DNA of 64,000 nucleotides from Euzebya pacifica (GTDB taxonomy: Bacteria > Actinomycetota > Nitriliruptoria > Euzebyales > Euzebyaceae): the NCBI RefSeq assembly GCF_003344865.1, contig NZ_CP031165.1, positions 682,001 through 746,000 on the forward strand. The letters run 5' to 3'. Below, piece by piece: positions 1-8,338 of this stretch. Numbering within the stretch: the stretch's first letter is position 1; the number at the start of each line of letters is the position of its first letter. A program made the translations under genes and the position numbers. The notes beneath the pieces are model-generated. The model was not told the DNA's origin. It saw only the letters and a program-made list of their open reading frames with translations, and did not search any database.

Positions 1-705
1 GAACCGTTCGCCGTCGGCCCACTTCGGCTGCTGGTTGCCGTACGCAGGGACCCCACCGGCGTGGGTCAGCATGCGCGCAGTGTGAAGGAGGTTCCACGTC
101 ATGAAGGTGGTGTTCCTGTTGGTGAAGTTGCTGTCGAATCCGGCGGGTGTGCCGCCGTCGTCGGGCACGTCGCCGTAGCTCGGGCCGGGACCGACCGCCC
201 CGATCCAGCCTGCGTCCGCCTGGGGCGGGATCGTGTAGCCGAGGTGCTGGAGTGAGTACAGCACCCCCATGGAGACGTGCTTGATGCCGTCCTCGTTCCC
301 CGTGACCAGACAGCCGCCGGCCCGGCCGTAGTAGGCGTACTGTCCCTTGTCGTTGAGCTTGCCCGAGTAGCCGTAGAGCCGCTCGATGGCCAGGCTGCAG
401 ACCGACGAGTGCTGCCCCAGCCAGATCGGCGTGCCGATGACGAGGATGTCGGCGGCCATCACCTTGTCCTGCACCTCGGGCCACGCGTCGGTGTCCCAGC
501 CGTGTTCGGTCATGTCCGGGTACACGCCGTAGGCGATGTCGAGGTCGGCGAGGCGGATCGTCTCGCAGCTGACGCCGACCCCTTCCATGATGGCGATCGA
601 GCGGTCCATCAGGTCCTGGGTGTGGGACTTCTCGCTGGATCGCTTCAGCGAGCAGTTGAGGTACACCGCGGACAGGTCGTCGTAGCTCGCAGGGGGTGTG
701 GACAT
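1..705 (-). CDS. Flavodoxin-family NAD(P)H-dependent oxidoreductase, 3' end cut by the window edge
   Basis: The frame is open from an ATG at 705 down to base 1, so about 235 residues are visible and the C terminus is missing. The N terminus carries the family's NCSLKRSSEKSHT stretch, followed by ADILVIGTPIWLGQHSS and TGNEDGIKHV, which are typical of the flavodoxin fold of NADPH-dependent FMN reductases. By family such proteins bind FMN and transfer electrons to small acceptors in the cytoplasm; the substrate cannot be read here. A paralogue with the same motifs lies at 7617-8234. It is transcribed divergently from the csbD-like gene. Confidence 0.85.
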   Translation of the reverse strand, partial: MSTPPASYDDLSAVYLNCSLKRSSEKSHTQDLMDRSIAIMEGVGVSCETIRLADLDIAYGVYPDMTEHGWDTDAWPEVQDKVMAADILVIGTPIWLGQHSSVCSLAIERLYGYSGKLNDKGQYAYYGRAGGCLVTGNEDGIKHVSMGVLYSLQHLGYTIPPQADAGWIGAVGPGPSYGDVPDDGGTPAGFDSNFTNRNTTFMTWNLLHTARMLTHAGGVPAYGNQQPKWADGERF

Positions 706-822
706 GGGGGACTCCTCGGTCGGCAGCGTGCGTCGGGTCTACACCGACAGGTGCCCGAGCGGCCTGCAGCAGCCGAAATCGGACGATCGGACGGTGTGAA
801 CTCCGAGACCGCAGGGCATCCC

Positions 823-894
823 CTCATCGAGGGCAATCACATCCCCCTCTTCGAGGGCATCACACCCGCCCTCCCCGAGGGCAACCACACCCGC
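823..894 (+). repeat. Three tandem imperfect 24-bp repeats upstream of the csbD-like gene
   Basis: Units at 823-846, 847-870 and 871-894 share the pattern ctcNNcgagggcaNNNac. Because 24 is a multiple of three they could also be read in the csbD frame as eight-residue repeats containing EGNH or EGIT. A GTG at 796 is in frame with csbD, so the array is either a 5' leader or an N-terminal extension of that protein. Confidence 0.7.
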
Positions 895-915
895 GTCGAC
901 GGCAAGGACGATGAC

Positions 916-1155
916 ATGGCCAGCAACGAGCAGAACACCAGGACCGGCATCGAGGGCGTCGTCGAGGACGCCAAGGGCAAGCTCAAGGAGGCCGCCGGCA
1001 TCATCACCGACGACGAGTCGCTGAAGGGGGAAGGTGCCGCCCAGCAGCGCAAGGCCGAGGCCCAGCGCGACGTGGTCAAGAAGGAAGCGGAGGCCGAGAA
1101 GGCACGTGCCGAGGCCGACGCCCACGAGGCGGAGCAGCGCCTCCACCAGCGCTAG
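916..1155 (+). CDS. CsbD-like stress-response protein
   Basis: A 79-residue hydrophilic, lysine/glutamate/alanine-rich protein. Residues 7-30 have the CsbD pattern (TGIEGVVEDAKGKLKEAAG), normally found in small general-stress proteins of unknown biochemical role. The C-terminal half is a highly charged helix rich in KKEAEAEKARAEA. ATG 916 is preceded by aaggac at a good distance, which favours this start. The frame stays open upstream to a GTG at 796 through the 24-bp repeats, so a longer form of about 119 residues is possible. A strong hairpin at 1185-1221 follows the stop. Confidence 0.75.
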   Translation: MASNEQNTRTGIEGVVEDAKGKLKEAAGIITDDESLKGEGAAQQRKAEAQRDVVKKEAEAEKARAEADAHEAEQRLHQR

Positions 1156-1184
1156 GACTTCCCCAGCCAGACCGCACCCAGACC

Positions 1185-1221
1185 CGAGCCCGCCGGCGCA
1201 TGTCCCGCCCCGGCGGGCTCG
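1185..1221. terminator. Bidirectional terminator hairpin between convergent genes
   Basis: Perfect 12-bp arms CGAGCCCGCCGG and CCGGCGGGCTCG around a 13-nt loop. It sits between the stop of the csbD-like gene and the stop of the lysyl-oxidase-like gene. There is no T-run, which is usual in GC-rich actinobacteria. Confidence 0.6.
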
Positions 1222-1253
1222 TCACGTCCGTCGAGGCATGCCCCCGGATGTGC

Positions 1254-2690
1254 CTACCGGCGCAGCAGCTGCAGCTGGTCGGGGGTGGCGCCACCCACCA
1301 GCCACGCCTCGGGATACTGCCCACGGTTGTCGTGGACCACGACCTTGTCGGGGTCGAGGTGGGAGGACCCGCGGCCACGCTCGAGGATGGTCACCTCGTT
1401 GCCCTCGATCGACAGCAGCGCGTAGGAGGCGTTGTCGGTGTCGTCGGTCTCGCGCACGTTGTCGAGGACGTCGACGGTGGCACGCACCACGTAGGTCCCG
1501 TCGGGCTGACCGGAGAAGTCCACGAACTGGCCGGGGCGCTGCCAGCGGTAGAAGTCGCCCCAGCCGGCGGTGATGCCCATGGCGCCGTCGCCGGCGATGG
1601 CGAAGCAGCTGCCCGACTGCTCCGCCCCGAGGGCGCCCTGTTCGTCCTGGTCGAAGGCCTCCCAGTCGCCGTAGCCCTGGTCGGCGGGGCAGAAGCCCGA
1701 CTTGTGTCCGACCCCGGCGGGCGCCACCGTGCCCGCGGCCTCGTCGACCGACAGCAGCTCGTAGAACAGGATGTCGGTGTAGTGGTAGTGGCCGTGGGTC
1801 GCGTGGTACTCGTAGCTGCCGGCATCGCGCTCGGTCGAGGTGCCATCGCCGTGGTGGACGACCTGGGTCATCTCCACCAACCGGTCCCGGTCGTTGATGG
1901 CGCGGTCGAGGATCGGGAAGCGAAGGTCGAAGTGGCCCTCGCCGACGTTGTGGGGGCCGGCGGTGAACCGCAGGCACCGGGTCAGCAGCGTGGGCTCGTC
2001 GGTGCGGGTCGGGTCGTTTGCCTCCTGGACCTCGTCGGCGGTGCACGAGTACAGCGGCTGGCCGTCGACGATCACCGGCGGGTTCTGGTCGTCACCGGCC
2101 AGGAACATGGAGTTGGCCGGGTTGATGGGGGCGGCGAACCCGAACTCGAACGGCGGCGTGACCCGCAGGTTCGGCAGCAGCTCGCCCTCGGGCTCGTCCA
2201 CGGTCGCCAGACCCGCTCGCATCCGGACGATGCTTCCCGCCGTGCGGATGGGGGTCAGCTCGATCGTCCACCTGCCCACCGTCGGGGCATCGAAGGCCAC
2301 ACCCTCGGAGTAGGTGTTGTGGGACGCCTGGGTGGCGGTCTCGCCGTCCGGTCCGGTCACGGTCAGGCTGAAGTCGTCCTGCCGGTAGGGGTTGTCGAAG
2401 TCGACCCGCAGCTGCCCAGCGGGTTCCGCCACCTGCACCGTCCAGGTGAACACGAGCCCGTCATCGCAGGTGGGCGGCGCCGAGACGTCGGTGGCGGCGG
2501 GTTCGCCGTCACAGCTGAAGAACGGCGTCTCCCAGAACGTTGCGGGCACCTGCTCGTCGAGCAGGCCGACGGGGCCGGCGTCGACGGTGCCGAGGTGGTG
2601 GTGCTCGGTGTGGCCGTCGCCCTCGCCGAGGGCGGGTTGGGCCACCAACGCGAGGAGGAGCAGACAGGACAACAAGGTGATCATGCGCAT
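1254..2690 (-). CDS. Secreted lysyl-oxidase-family protein
   Basis: A 478-residue protein with a Sec signal peptide (MRMITLLSCLLLLALVAQPALG) that fixes the start at 2690; the frame runs further upstream but without signal character. The C-terminal half has the lysyl oxidase copper-binding HGHYHYTDI motif (HxHxH) and downstream features of that family, including YVVRATVDVLDNVRETDDTDN. The N-terminal part (about 60-200) looks like a beta-rich module with VTGPDGETAT. By family it would oxidise primary amines of peptidyl lysine using copper and a tyrosine-derived quinone, here outside the cell. The substrate is not evident. It ends against the csbD-like gene across a shared terminator. Confidence 0.8.
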   Translation of the reverse strand: MRMITLLSCLLLLALVAQPALGEGDGHTEHHHLGTVDAGPVGLLDEQVPATFWETPFFSCDGEPAATDVSAPPTCDDGLVFTWTVQVAEPAGQLRVDFDNPYRQDDFSLTVTGPDGETATQASHNTYSEGVAFDAPTVGRWTIELTPIRTAGSIVRMRAGLATVDEPEGELLPNLRVTPPFEFGFAAPINPANSMFLAGDDQNPPVIVDGQPLYSCTADEVQEANDPTRTDEPTLLTRCLRFTAGPHNVGEGHFDLRFPILDRAINDRDRLVEMTQVVHHGDGTSTERDAGSYEYHATHGHYHYTDILFYELLSVDEAAGTVAPAGVGHKSGFCPADQGYGDWEAFDQDEQGALGAEQSGSCFAIAGDGAMGITAGWGDFYRWQRPGQFVDFSGQPDGTYVVRATVDVLDNVRETDDTDNASYALLSIEGNEVTILERGRGSSHLDPDKVVVHDNRGQYPEAWLVGGATPDQLQLLRR

Positions 2691-2736
2691 GCTGCAGAGT
2701 TCGTGACGTGGCACGGCCGACCCTGCGCCTGTTGTG

Positions 2737-3705
2737 CTACGTCTCCGTGACGATCTCGTGACGGCCTTCGGCCGCTCGGTGGCCCGCGGCCCGCACCGCC
2801 ATTTGTGCCAGGTCGTCCGCGCCGTCGGCACCCCACCCGTGCAGCATCCGACGCCACGCCTCCGGCACCGCCGATGCGCCCCACCGTGCCCCGAGCAGCT
2901 GCCCGGCGATCGCGGCGACCGTGTCGGTGTCGTGTCCGATCCGGACCGCAGCCCGCAGCGCGAGCGGCAGGTGCCGTGCCGGCCGGTCCTCGGGGATCGG
3001 GGTGTGCACGATGGCCGACCACGCCGCCTGCAACGCGGTGACGACGAACCCGTTGCCCGTCCCGAACCGGCTGGGCGGGTTGGCCTCGGCCTCGTCGATG
3101 CGGTCGGTCCACCAGGCCGCGCGGTCGGATGGCAGCCGGCGCAGCCCGGTGCGGATGTCGAACACCTCCACGCGGACGGCGCGGTCGATCGCGAGCGACC
3201 AGATCACACAGCCCTCTGCGGCAAGCGGGTCGCCATGGGTCAGCAAGCTGACCCGCGTGGCGAGGTCGGCGATGGCCGCATCGTCACCCAGGGCGTGCAG
3301 CGGCACCGGTGAGGTCCGCATCAGGCTGCCGTTGCCGGCCGCGCCTCGGGGGTTGCGGGCGAAGTACGTCGCCGCCGACGAGGTGAGGTGGTCCGCGGTG
3401 ACGGCGTGGCGCAGCACCGCGCCCGTCGAGGACCCGACGTCCTTGGGTTCACCGGCCATCCAGTCGAGGAAGCGCTGGCCGATGGCCAGCACGTCGGTCG
3501 AGCCGGTGGCCAGCACGCCGAGGATGCCCGCGGCCTGCGCGGTGTCGTCGGTCCACTCGCCGGGGGCGAATCCGAACGGTCCGCCGCCGCGCATCTCGAT
3601 CGGCTCGTCGGGTGCCGGGACGGTGAACTCGTAGCCCGCACCGAGCGCGTCACCGGCGGCACCGCCGACCACTGCGCCGGCGACGCGGTCCTCCCACGAC
3701 GTCAA
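2737..3705 (-). CDS. ADP-ribosylglycohydrolase family protein
   Basis: About 322 residues. Motifs in order: [13 protein letters not shown] near the N terminus, the metal ligand cluster EWTDDTAQA (TDDT), [11 protein letters not shown], and [18 protein letters not shown] near the C terminus. These are the hallmark sites of ARH/DraG enzymes, which use two Mg ions to remove ADP-ribose from proteins or related substrates. The best start is a TTG at 3705 inside the sequence TTGA, overlapping the stop of the VOC gene by four bases, which implies translational coupling. A longer upstream reading lacks family similarity. Confidence 0.85.
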   Translation of the reverse strand: MTSWEDRVAGAVVGGAAGDALGAGYEFTVPAPDEPIEMRGGGPFGFAPGEWTDDTAQAAGILGVLATGSTDVLAIGQRFLDWMAGEPKDVGSSTGAVLRHAVTADHLTSSAATYFARNPRGAAGNGSLMRTSPVPLHALGDDAAIADLATRVSLLTHGDPLAAEGCVIWSLAIDRAVRVEVFDIRTGLRRLPSDRAAWWTDRIDEAEANPPSRFGTGNGFVVTALQAAWSAIVHTPIPEDRPARHLPLALRAAVRIGHDTDTVAAIAGQLLGARWGASAVPEAWRRMLHGWGADGADDLAQMAVRAAGHRAAEGRHEIVTET

Positions 3706-4124
3706 GACCGGAAGAACTGGTCGATGAGGATGTTGTTGCCGTCGGGGTCGGTCAGGGTCAGGCTGGCCGGTCCCTCCTCGCCCTCGGGCGTGGTGGACAG
3801 CTCCAGGCCCGCCTCCTCCAGCCGTTGCTGGATGACACGGACGTCGGTGAACGACTCCAGCTTCGCCATCCCGTTGGTCAGCCCCGGGTTGAACGTCAGG
3901 ATGCTGCCCTCGAACATGCCGTGGAACAGCCCGATGGTGCTCTCCCCGTTCTTCAGGATCACCCAACCCTCGTCGGCATCCCCGCCCGAGACCACGAACC
4001 CGAGCGCCTCGTAGAAGCGGCGCGAGACGTCGAGGTCGGCGACGGAGAGCGACATGGAGAAGGCCCCGAGCTCGAGGGTGCTCGGCAGCACTGCGGGTGG
4101 GTCCGGAAACGCAGGTTCGTCCAT
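3702..4124 (-). CDS. VOC-superfamily (glyoxalase/bleomycin-resistance-like) protein
   Basis: A 140-residue single-domain protein with [25 protein letters not shown] at the start of the fold, then [17 protein letters not shown] and a C-terminal [13 protein letters not shown] motif typical of the family. These proteins bind metals or small molecules; the substrate is unknown. It overlaps the following ADP-ribosylglycohydrolase gene by four bases, so the two are probably co-expressed. Confidence 0.85.
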   Translation of the reverse strand: MDEPAFPDPPAVLPSTLELGAFSMSLSVADLDVSRRFYEALGFVVSGGDADEGWVILKNGESTIGLFHGMFEGSILTFNPGLTNGMAKLESFTDVRVIQQRLEEAGLELSTTPEGEEGPASLTLTDPDGNNILIDQFFRS

Positions 4125-4146
4125 GCCGTCGATCCTCGCAGGAGGG

Positions 4147-4974
4147 TCAGTCGGCGTCGACGGGAGCCACGAAGACCGTCAGCGGCCGGTGGGGGTCGCC
4201 TGCATCGACCTGCTCGATCCACCAGCGGCCGTCCTCGGACCTCCAGGCGGTCAGCCCGACCGGCACGGGGTCACCGGGGAACCGGGCTTCGGCCGCATGG
4301 TCCAGCGAGGCCAGGGAGGAGGTGATCGTGCTGGCCCCGACCCACGCCGGACGATCCACGTTGTCCTGCAGGTCGATGTCGGTGGGCAGGTCGCCGGTGA
4401 CCTCCGCAACCGTGTGCGACAACAGCTTGGCGATGTCGTTGCCCAGCCGGCGACAGAACACCTCCGCCAGCGACTGCAGGTACCAGCGCTGCGCCACGGG
4501 AGGCGCGTTGAACCGTCGCCACAGGTCGTCGCCCACCAGCTGGCGGTCGCTGGCGATGGCCCGGGCGTTGTGCAGCTTGTCGGCCGCCGAGACGCGCAGG
4601 CTGGACTCGGGCACGGTCTCGAGGTGGGCGAGGTAGGCGACCTTGCGGTGCCGCCACGGGGGCTTGGGGTTGGTGTCGGCATCGGTGCAGTCGAAGACGA
4701 TCCGCGCCACGTCGTCGCCGAAACGCGCCGAGATGTCGTCGGCGTCGATCCGTTCCGGCTGGTCCTCGAGCGCGTCGTGCAGCAACGCTGCGATGGCCTC
4801 GTCCTCGGTGCAGCCGGGCTGCTGGATCAGGAAGCTCGCCGCTCCCAGCAGGTGGGACATGTAGGGGATGGAGGAGTCCTTGCGGGACTGGTCGCGGTGC
4901 AGCTCGGCGGCCAGCTCGACGGCCTCGGCGAACCGGGGGCCGAGGACCAGGTGCGGATCGGTCTCGTCAGCCAT
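4147..4974 (-). CDS. HD-domain phosphohydrolase, RelA/SpoT-hydrolase-like
   Basis: A 275-residue protein starting [12 protein letters not shown]. The metal-binding HD pattern is visible as [20 protein letters not shown] and, further on, [12 protein letters not shown]. This order matches the ppGpp-hydrolase-like HD domain of the SpoT family without synthetase or TGS domains. The C-terminal 80 residues ([20 protein letters not shown]) form a separate small beta-rich part I cannot name. By family it could hydrolyse (p)ppGpp or another phosphoester; this is inference. ATG 4974 is chosen because homology begins there. Confidence 0.75.
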   Translation of the reverse strand: MADETDPHLVLGPRFAEAVELAAELHRDQSRKDSSIPYMSHLLGAASFLIQQPGCTEDEAIAALLHDALEDQPERIDADDISARFGDDVARIVFDCTDADTNPKPPWRHRKVAYLAHLETVPESSLRVSAADKLHNARAIASDRQLVGDDLWRRFNAPPVAQRWYLQSLAEVFCRRLGNDIAKLLSHTVAEVTGDLPTDIDLQDNVDRPAWVGASTITSSLASLDHAAEARFPGDPVPVGLTAWRSEDGRWWIEQVDAGDPHRPLTVFVAPVDAD

Positions 4975-5095
4975 CGGGCGCACCTCGGTGCGGCATGTCG
5001 TCGGACACGGGGGACCTCGATTCGGATGCAGGGGGAACGCACCGGTCACCGTACCCAGCCAGCGGGGGCGGCTCACCGGCTCCCGGCAGGTTGTG

Positions 5096-5158
5096 TTCAA
5101 CCAACTGGTTGACAACGTGCGCGAGCCGGTGCAGAGTGTCTTCAACCGAACAGTTGAA
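5096..5158 (+). promoter_or_regulatory. ArsR-type promoter with two matching operators
   Basis: Site 1 (5096-5113) TTCAACCAACTGGTTGAC and site 2 (5141-5158) TTCAACCGAACAGTTGAA fit one pattern, TTCAACC-N4-GGTTGAA, with site 2 lacking one base pair of it. A -35 box TTGACA (5109-5114) overlaps site 1. Seventeen bases later a weak -10 CAGAGT (5132-5137) places the transcription start inside site 2. The gtg start of the ArsR gene follows at 5175, after a gaaggaggg ribosome-binding site. The arrangement suggests autorepression. Confidence 0.7.
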
Positions 5159-5174
5159 CACGAAGGAGGGTGGA

Positions 5175-5549
5175 GTGGCGGCAGACCCGCTGTCGAAGGT
5201 GTTCGCCGCGTTGGCTGACCCGACCAGACGGGACATGGTCGCCCGCTTGACCGACGCCGACGCGACCGTCAACGAGCTGGCCGAGCCCTACGACATGACC
5301 GTCCAGGCCATCTCCAAGCACGTGAAGGTGCTGGAGGACGCCGGTCTGGTCCGACGAAGCCGCGACGCGCAGCGCCGCCCGGTGCATCTGGAGGCGGAGG
5401 TGTTCGACCTGATGACCAAGTGGATCGAGCGCTACCGCCGACAGGCCGAGGAGCGCTACCGCCGGCTCGACGACCTCCTCGCCGAGATGCCCGATCCACC
5501 CCCTGCCCACGACCTGCCAGAAACCCCCGCCCAAGGAGAGACCCAGTGA
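5175..5549 (+). CDS. ArsR-family transcriptional regulator
   Basis: A 124-residue winged-helix protein: LSKVFAALADPTRRDMVARL, then NELAEPYDMTVQAISKHVKVLEDAGLV as the recognition helix-turn-helix and SRDAQRRPVHLEAE as the wing. No metal-binding cysteine motif is seen, which fits the ArsR branch paired with SRPBCC/AHSA1 proteins rather than a metal sensor. The GTG start follows a strong gaaggaggg site. The stop overlaps the next gene's start by four bases (GTGA). Two palindromes upstream are probable self-operators. Confidence 0.9.
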   Translation: MAADPLSKVFAALADPTRRDMVARLTDADATVNELAEPYDMTVQAISKHVKVLEDAGLVRRSRDAQRRPVHLEAEVFDLMTKWIERYRRQAEERYRRLDDLLAEMPDPPPAHDLPETPAQGETQ

Positions 5550-6031
5550 CCACCGTCCGTACCAACGACACCAACATCATCGTCGACGAGGAGGTCCCGC
5601 TCGTCCGGATCGTCCGCGAGTTCGACGCCCCGCCGGCGAAGGTCTTCGCCGCACACACCGACCCGGCGCTGGTCGTCCGCTGGCTGGGCCCCCGGGGCAT
5701 GGCGATGACCCTCGACACCTGGGACTGCCGTCGGGGAGGGGAGTACCGCTACGTCCACGAGATGGGCGGTGAGGAGTACGCCTTCCACGGCTGCTTCCAC
5801 GAGGTGCGCGCCGACGAGCGGATCGTGCAGACGTTCACCTACGAGGGCATGCCCGACAGCGTGGCGCTGGAGACGCTGACGCTGGAGGCGCTGCCGGGGG
5901 GACGGACCCGCCTGACGGGCACGTCGTTGGTGGATTCCTTCGAGGACCGCGACGCCTTCGTCGCCTCCGGCATGGAGCAGGGCGTGCGGGAGGGCTACGA
6001 GAAGCTCGACGAGGTGCTCCTCGCGCCGTAG
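5546..6031 (+). CDS. SRPBCC (AHSA1-like) domain protein
   Basis: A 161-residue protein with the AHSA1/START-like pattern: VRIVREFDAPPAKVFAAHTDPALVVRWLGP, then GGEYRYVHEM and TYEGMPDSVALETLTLEAL, ending in a long C-terminal helix. The fold makes a hydrophobic pocket for a small ligand; its ligand and role are unknown. It is translationally coupled to the ArsR gene by a GTGA overlap with an aaggag site inside the upstream gene. Its stop codon lies within the first unit of a tandem repeat. Confidence 0.85.
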   Translation: MTTVRTNDTNIIVDEEVPLVRIVREFDAPPAKVFAAHTDPALVVRWLGPRGMAMTLDTWDCRRGGEYRYVHEMGGEEYAFHGCFHEVRADERIVQTFTYEGMPDSVALETLTLEALPGGRTRLTGTSLVDSFEDRDAFVASGMEQGVREGYEKLDEVLLAP

Positions 6032-6123
6032 GCGCGGTCAGGGGTGCCGCGCCGTAGGCGCGGTCAGGGTGCCGCGCCGTAGGAGCGGTCAGGGTGCCGC
6101 GCCGTAGGAGCGGTCAGGGTGCC
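6023..6123. repeat. Four tandem 25/26-bp repeats across two convergent stop codons
   Basis: Units at 6023-6048 (26 bp), 6049-6073, 6074-6098 and 6099-6123 are nearly identical, of the form gcgccgtagg(c/a)gcggtcagggtgcc. The TAG stop of the SRPBCC gene lies in unit 1 and the stop of the D-lactate dehydrogenase gene (minus strand) lies in unit 4. Each unit therefore repeats both stop-codon contexts. It looks like slippage duplication of the junction. Confidence 0.9.
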
Positions 6124-7115
6124 GGCACGGTGTGCAGCTCGCCGCTGCCGGACTCGAAGGCCGTGGCGTTGCCGATCGTCGTCTCGGCGATGTTCTGCAG
6201 CGCCTCGGTCGTGAAGAAGGCCTGGTGGGCCGTGACCAGCACGTTGGGGAAGCTCAGCAGCCGAGCGAACGTGTCGTCGGTCAGCACCTCCTCGGAGTGG
6301 TCCTCGAAGAACAGGTCCGCCTCCTCCTCGTAGACGTCGATGGCCAGTCCGCCGAGGTGCCCTGACTTGAGGGCCTCGACCGCTGCGGCTGCATCCACCA
6401 GCCCACCTCGGGAGGTGTTGACCACCAGCGCCCCCTCCTGCATGCGACCGAACGCTGCGGCGTCCAGCAGGTGGTGGGTGTCGGCGGTCAATGGACAGTG
6501 GAGGCTGATGATGTGCGAACGCTCCAGCAGCTCGTCGAGCCCGACGTAGGTGCCACGGAGTCGAGGGATCTCCTCGTTGGGATACGGGTCGTGGGCCAGC
6601 ACCTCGCAGTGGAACCCACGCATCAGCCGGGCGAAGACCGTGCCGATCGTGCCGGTCCCGACGATGCCGAGGGTCTTGCCGTGCACGTCGAACCCCTCGA
6701 GTCCGGCCAGGGAGAAGTTCTGGTCCCGGACACGGCTGTAGGCCCGGTGCAGCTTGCGGTTGAGGGCGAGGAGCAGCGCCACCGCGTGCTCGGCGACGGC
6801 GTAGGGGGAGTAGGCAGGCACCCGGGCGACGGGCATGCCCAGCCGGTCGGCAGCGTCGAGGTCGATGTGGTTGAACCCGGCCGACCGGGTCAGGACGAGA
6901 CGCACCCCACCGTCGGCCAGCGTGTCCAGCGCCGTGGGGGAGGCGTCGTCGTTGACGAACAGGCACACGGCGTCGTGGCCGCCGCCGAGTGCGGCGGTCT
7001 CGGCGGTCAGCCGGGCCTCGAGGAACGTCAGCTCGTGCGGCGTGTCGAGCTGGGCGTTGGCCTCGGCCAGGTGGGCGCGGTCGTAGGGCTTGGTGCTGAA
7101 CACGGCGATGCGCAT
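6114..7115 (-). CDS. D-lactate dehydrogenase-like 2-hydroxyacid dehydrogenase
   Basis: A 333-residue enzyme of full family length. It begins MRIAVFSTKPYDR, has the NAD-binding GIVGTGTIGTVFARL, then catalytic arginine in NTSRGGLVD, glutamate in AIDVYEEEADLFFED and histidine in VTAHQAFFT. The YEEEADLFFED segment is typical of fermentative D-LDH (LdhA) rather than of phosphoglycerate dehydrogenase. Expected reaction: pyruvate plus NADH to D-lactate, in the cytoplasm. Its stop falls in the fourth unit of the tandem repeat shared with the convergent SRPBCC gene. Confidence 0.88.
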   Translation of the reverse strand: MRIAVFSTKPYDRAHLAEANAQLDTPHELTFLEARLTAETAALGGGHDAVCLFVNDDASPTALDTLADGGVRLVLTRSAGFNHIDLDAADRLGMPVARVPAYSPYAVAEHAVALLLALNRKLHRAYSRVRDQNFSLAGLEGFDVHGKTLGIVGTGTIGTVFARLMRGFHCEVLAHDPYPNEEIPRLRGTYVGLDELLERSHIISLHCPLTADTHHLLDAAAFGRMQEGALVVNTSRGGLVDAAAAVEALKSGHLGGLAIDVYEEEADLFFEDHSEEVLTDDTFARLLSFPNVLVTAHQAFFTTEALQNIAETTIGNATAFESGSGELHTVPAP

Positions 7116-7151
7116 GTCGGCATCCTCTCGTGCCCGAGGATGCGTCGGGAG

Positions 7152-7565
7152 TCAGGACCGGTCGATCAGCCCGATCTTGTCCTCGACCCGTGCCAGCCCC
7201 TCCGCGGCCTCGGCCACCGCCGGCAGGTGGCCGTTGATGTCGGCCAGCAGCTCGCGGCCCTGGTCGATCTCGCCCATCGACTCTCGCGTCAGCGCTTCCA
7301 TGCGGGTCAGGTCCCTGCGGCCGCCGTCCAGCTCGACCAGTCCCTCCCGCATGACGGCGATGGCGTCGACGGCGTGGCCGTCGAGCTCGATCGCCCGGGC
7401 CTCGACCCGTTCCGCCACCGCCCGGGTGGCGTCCAGCGACTCGCGGGTGGCCCGCAGCTCGTCGCGCAGTTCCTCCAGCAGCCGGGGGATCGTGGCGAGG
7501 TCGGGGACCGCACGCAGCACGTCGGCGGGCAGCGAGGACAGCGTGCGCAGGAGAGAGGTGGCCAT
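7152..7565 (-). CDS. Coiled-coil protein of unknown function
   Basis: A 137-residue protein that I do not recognise. After a hydrophobic start (MATSLLRTLSSLPADVLRAV) nearly the whole length is predicted helix with heptad-like leucine/arginine/glutamate content, such as ELRDELRATRESLDATRAVAERVEARA. There is no cysteine, no signal peptide and no catalytic motif. Start ATG 7565 is favoured over a possible upstream one at 7616 because the extra residues are proline-rich and not helical. It lies between the D-LDH gene and a flavodoxin-family gene on the same strand. Confidence 0.6.
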   Translation of the reverse strand: MATSLLRTLSSLPADVLRAVPDLATIPRLLEELRDELRATRESLDATRAVAERVEARAIELDGHAVDAIAVMREGLVELDGGRRDLTRMEALTRESMGEIDQGRELLADINGHLPAVAEAAEGLARVEDKIGLIDRS

Positions 7566-7616
7566 GGTCTCGGGGTACCCGTGGGCGGGGATGGACAACC
7601 ACCCACGGGCCGGCAC

Positions 7617-8234
7617 CTATGTGCCGGGGGCGGGGTAGGGGTTCTCGCGCAGCAGGCGGGCGACGTGGGCCAGGTTGGTGGCGACCGTCCTGGTGGTGCT
7701 CGCGACACGGTCGGGCACCTCGTCGAGGTCCTTGTAGTCCGTGGATCCCATGGCCTCGCCGACCCAGTAGGTCTGGGCCGCGGAGGGGATGGTGAAGCCG
7801 ATGTCGGCCAGGCCCTGGTAGACCTGGGCTGCGACGGCGTGGGCCCCGTCCTCGTTGCCGACGGTGACGAGCCCGCCGACCTTGCCGGCCATCAGCTGAC
7901 GGCCGTCGTCGTCGGTTTCGCTGATCCAGCCGTCGAGCCGTTCGAGGACCCGGCGACAGGTCGACGACGGGTTGCCCAGCCACACGGGCGTGCCGACCAC
8001 CAGGATGTCGGCGTCGAGCACCTTCTGGGCGATGTCGGGCCATTCGTCGCCGGGGCCGATGGCATCGGAGGACGTGCCCGGCTGGATGTCGTGGGCAGCA
8101 GCACGGACGAAGGTGCTGGTGACGGCGTGGTGGGCCAGCTCCTCGGTGAGCTGCTCGAGGAGCACCTGGGTGCTGGACTCCGCTTCGGCCTTGAGGGAAC
8201 AGTTGATCGCGAGGCAGGTGAGTGTGTCGGTCAT
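7617..8234 (-). CDS. Flavodoxin-family NAD(P)H-dependent oxidoreductase
   Basis: A 205-residue complete paralogue of the gene at the left window edge. The N terminus has AINCSLKAEAESSTQ for the FMN phosphate loop. It is followed by ADILVVGTPVWLGNPSS, VTVGNEDGAHAV and a C-terminal TNLAHVARLLRENPYP. It is a cytoplasmic FMN reductase-like protein; the acceptor is unknown. ATG 8234 is chosen because the preceding residues (SDGRCRGTAS) do not match the family. It follows the E1-like gene on the same strand with about a 100-base gap. Confidence 0.85.
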   Translation of the reverse strand: MTDTLTCLAINCSLKAEAESSTQVLLEQLTEELAHHAVTSTFVRAAAHDIQPGTSSDAIGPGDEWPDIAQKVLDADILVVGTPVWLGNPSSTCRRVLERLDGWISETDDDGRQLMAGKVGGLVTVGNEDGAHAVAAQVYQGLADIGFTIPSAAQTYWVGEAMGSTDYKDLDEVPDRVASTTRTVATNLAHVARLLRENPYPAPGT

Positions 8235-8338
8235 GGCACTTGCGGTTCCCCGACAGCGGCCGTCCGACACACGGGTCTGTCCGCGAGGCGGCAGAGGTCA
8301 ACGGCAGGGATCGGCGCCCGGGCTGCCCGGCAGCGGCT

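Noticed and set aside
6064-8301. A 745-residue minus-strand open frame
   Set aside because: It runs antisense-in-frame across the D-LDH, coiled-coil and flavodoxin genes, is dominated by Arg/Pro/Gly/His, and has no motifs; it is a frame shadow typical of high-GC DNA.
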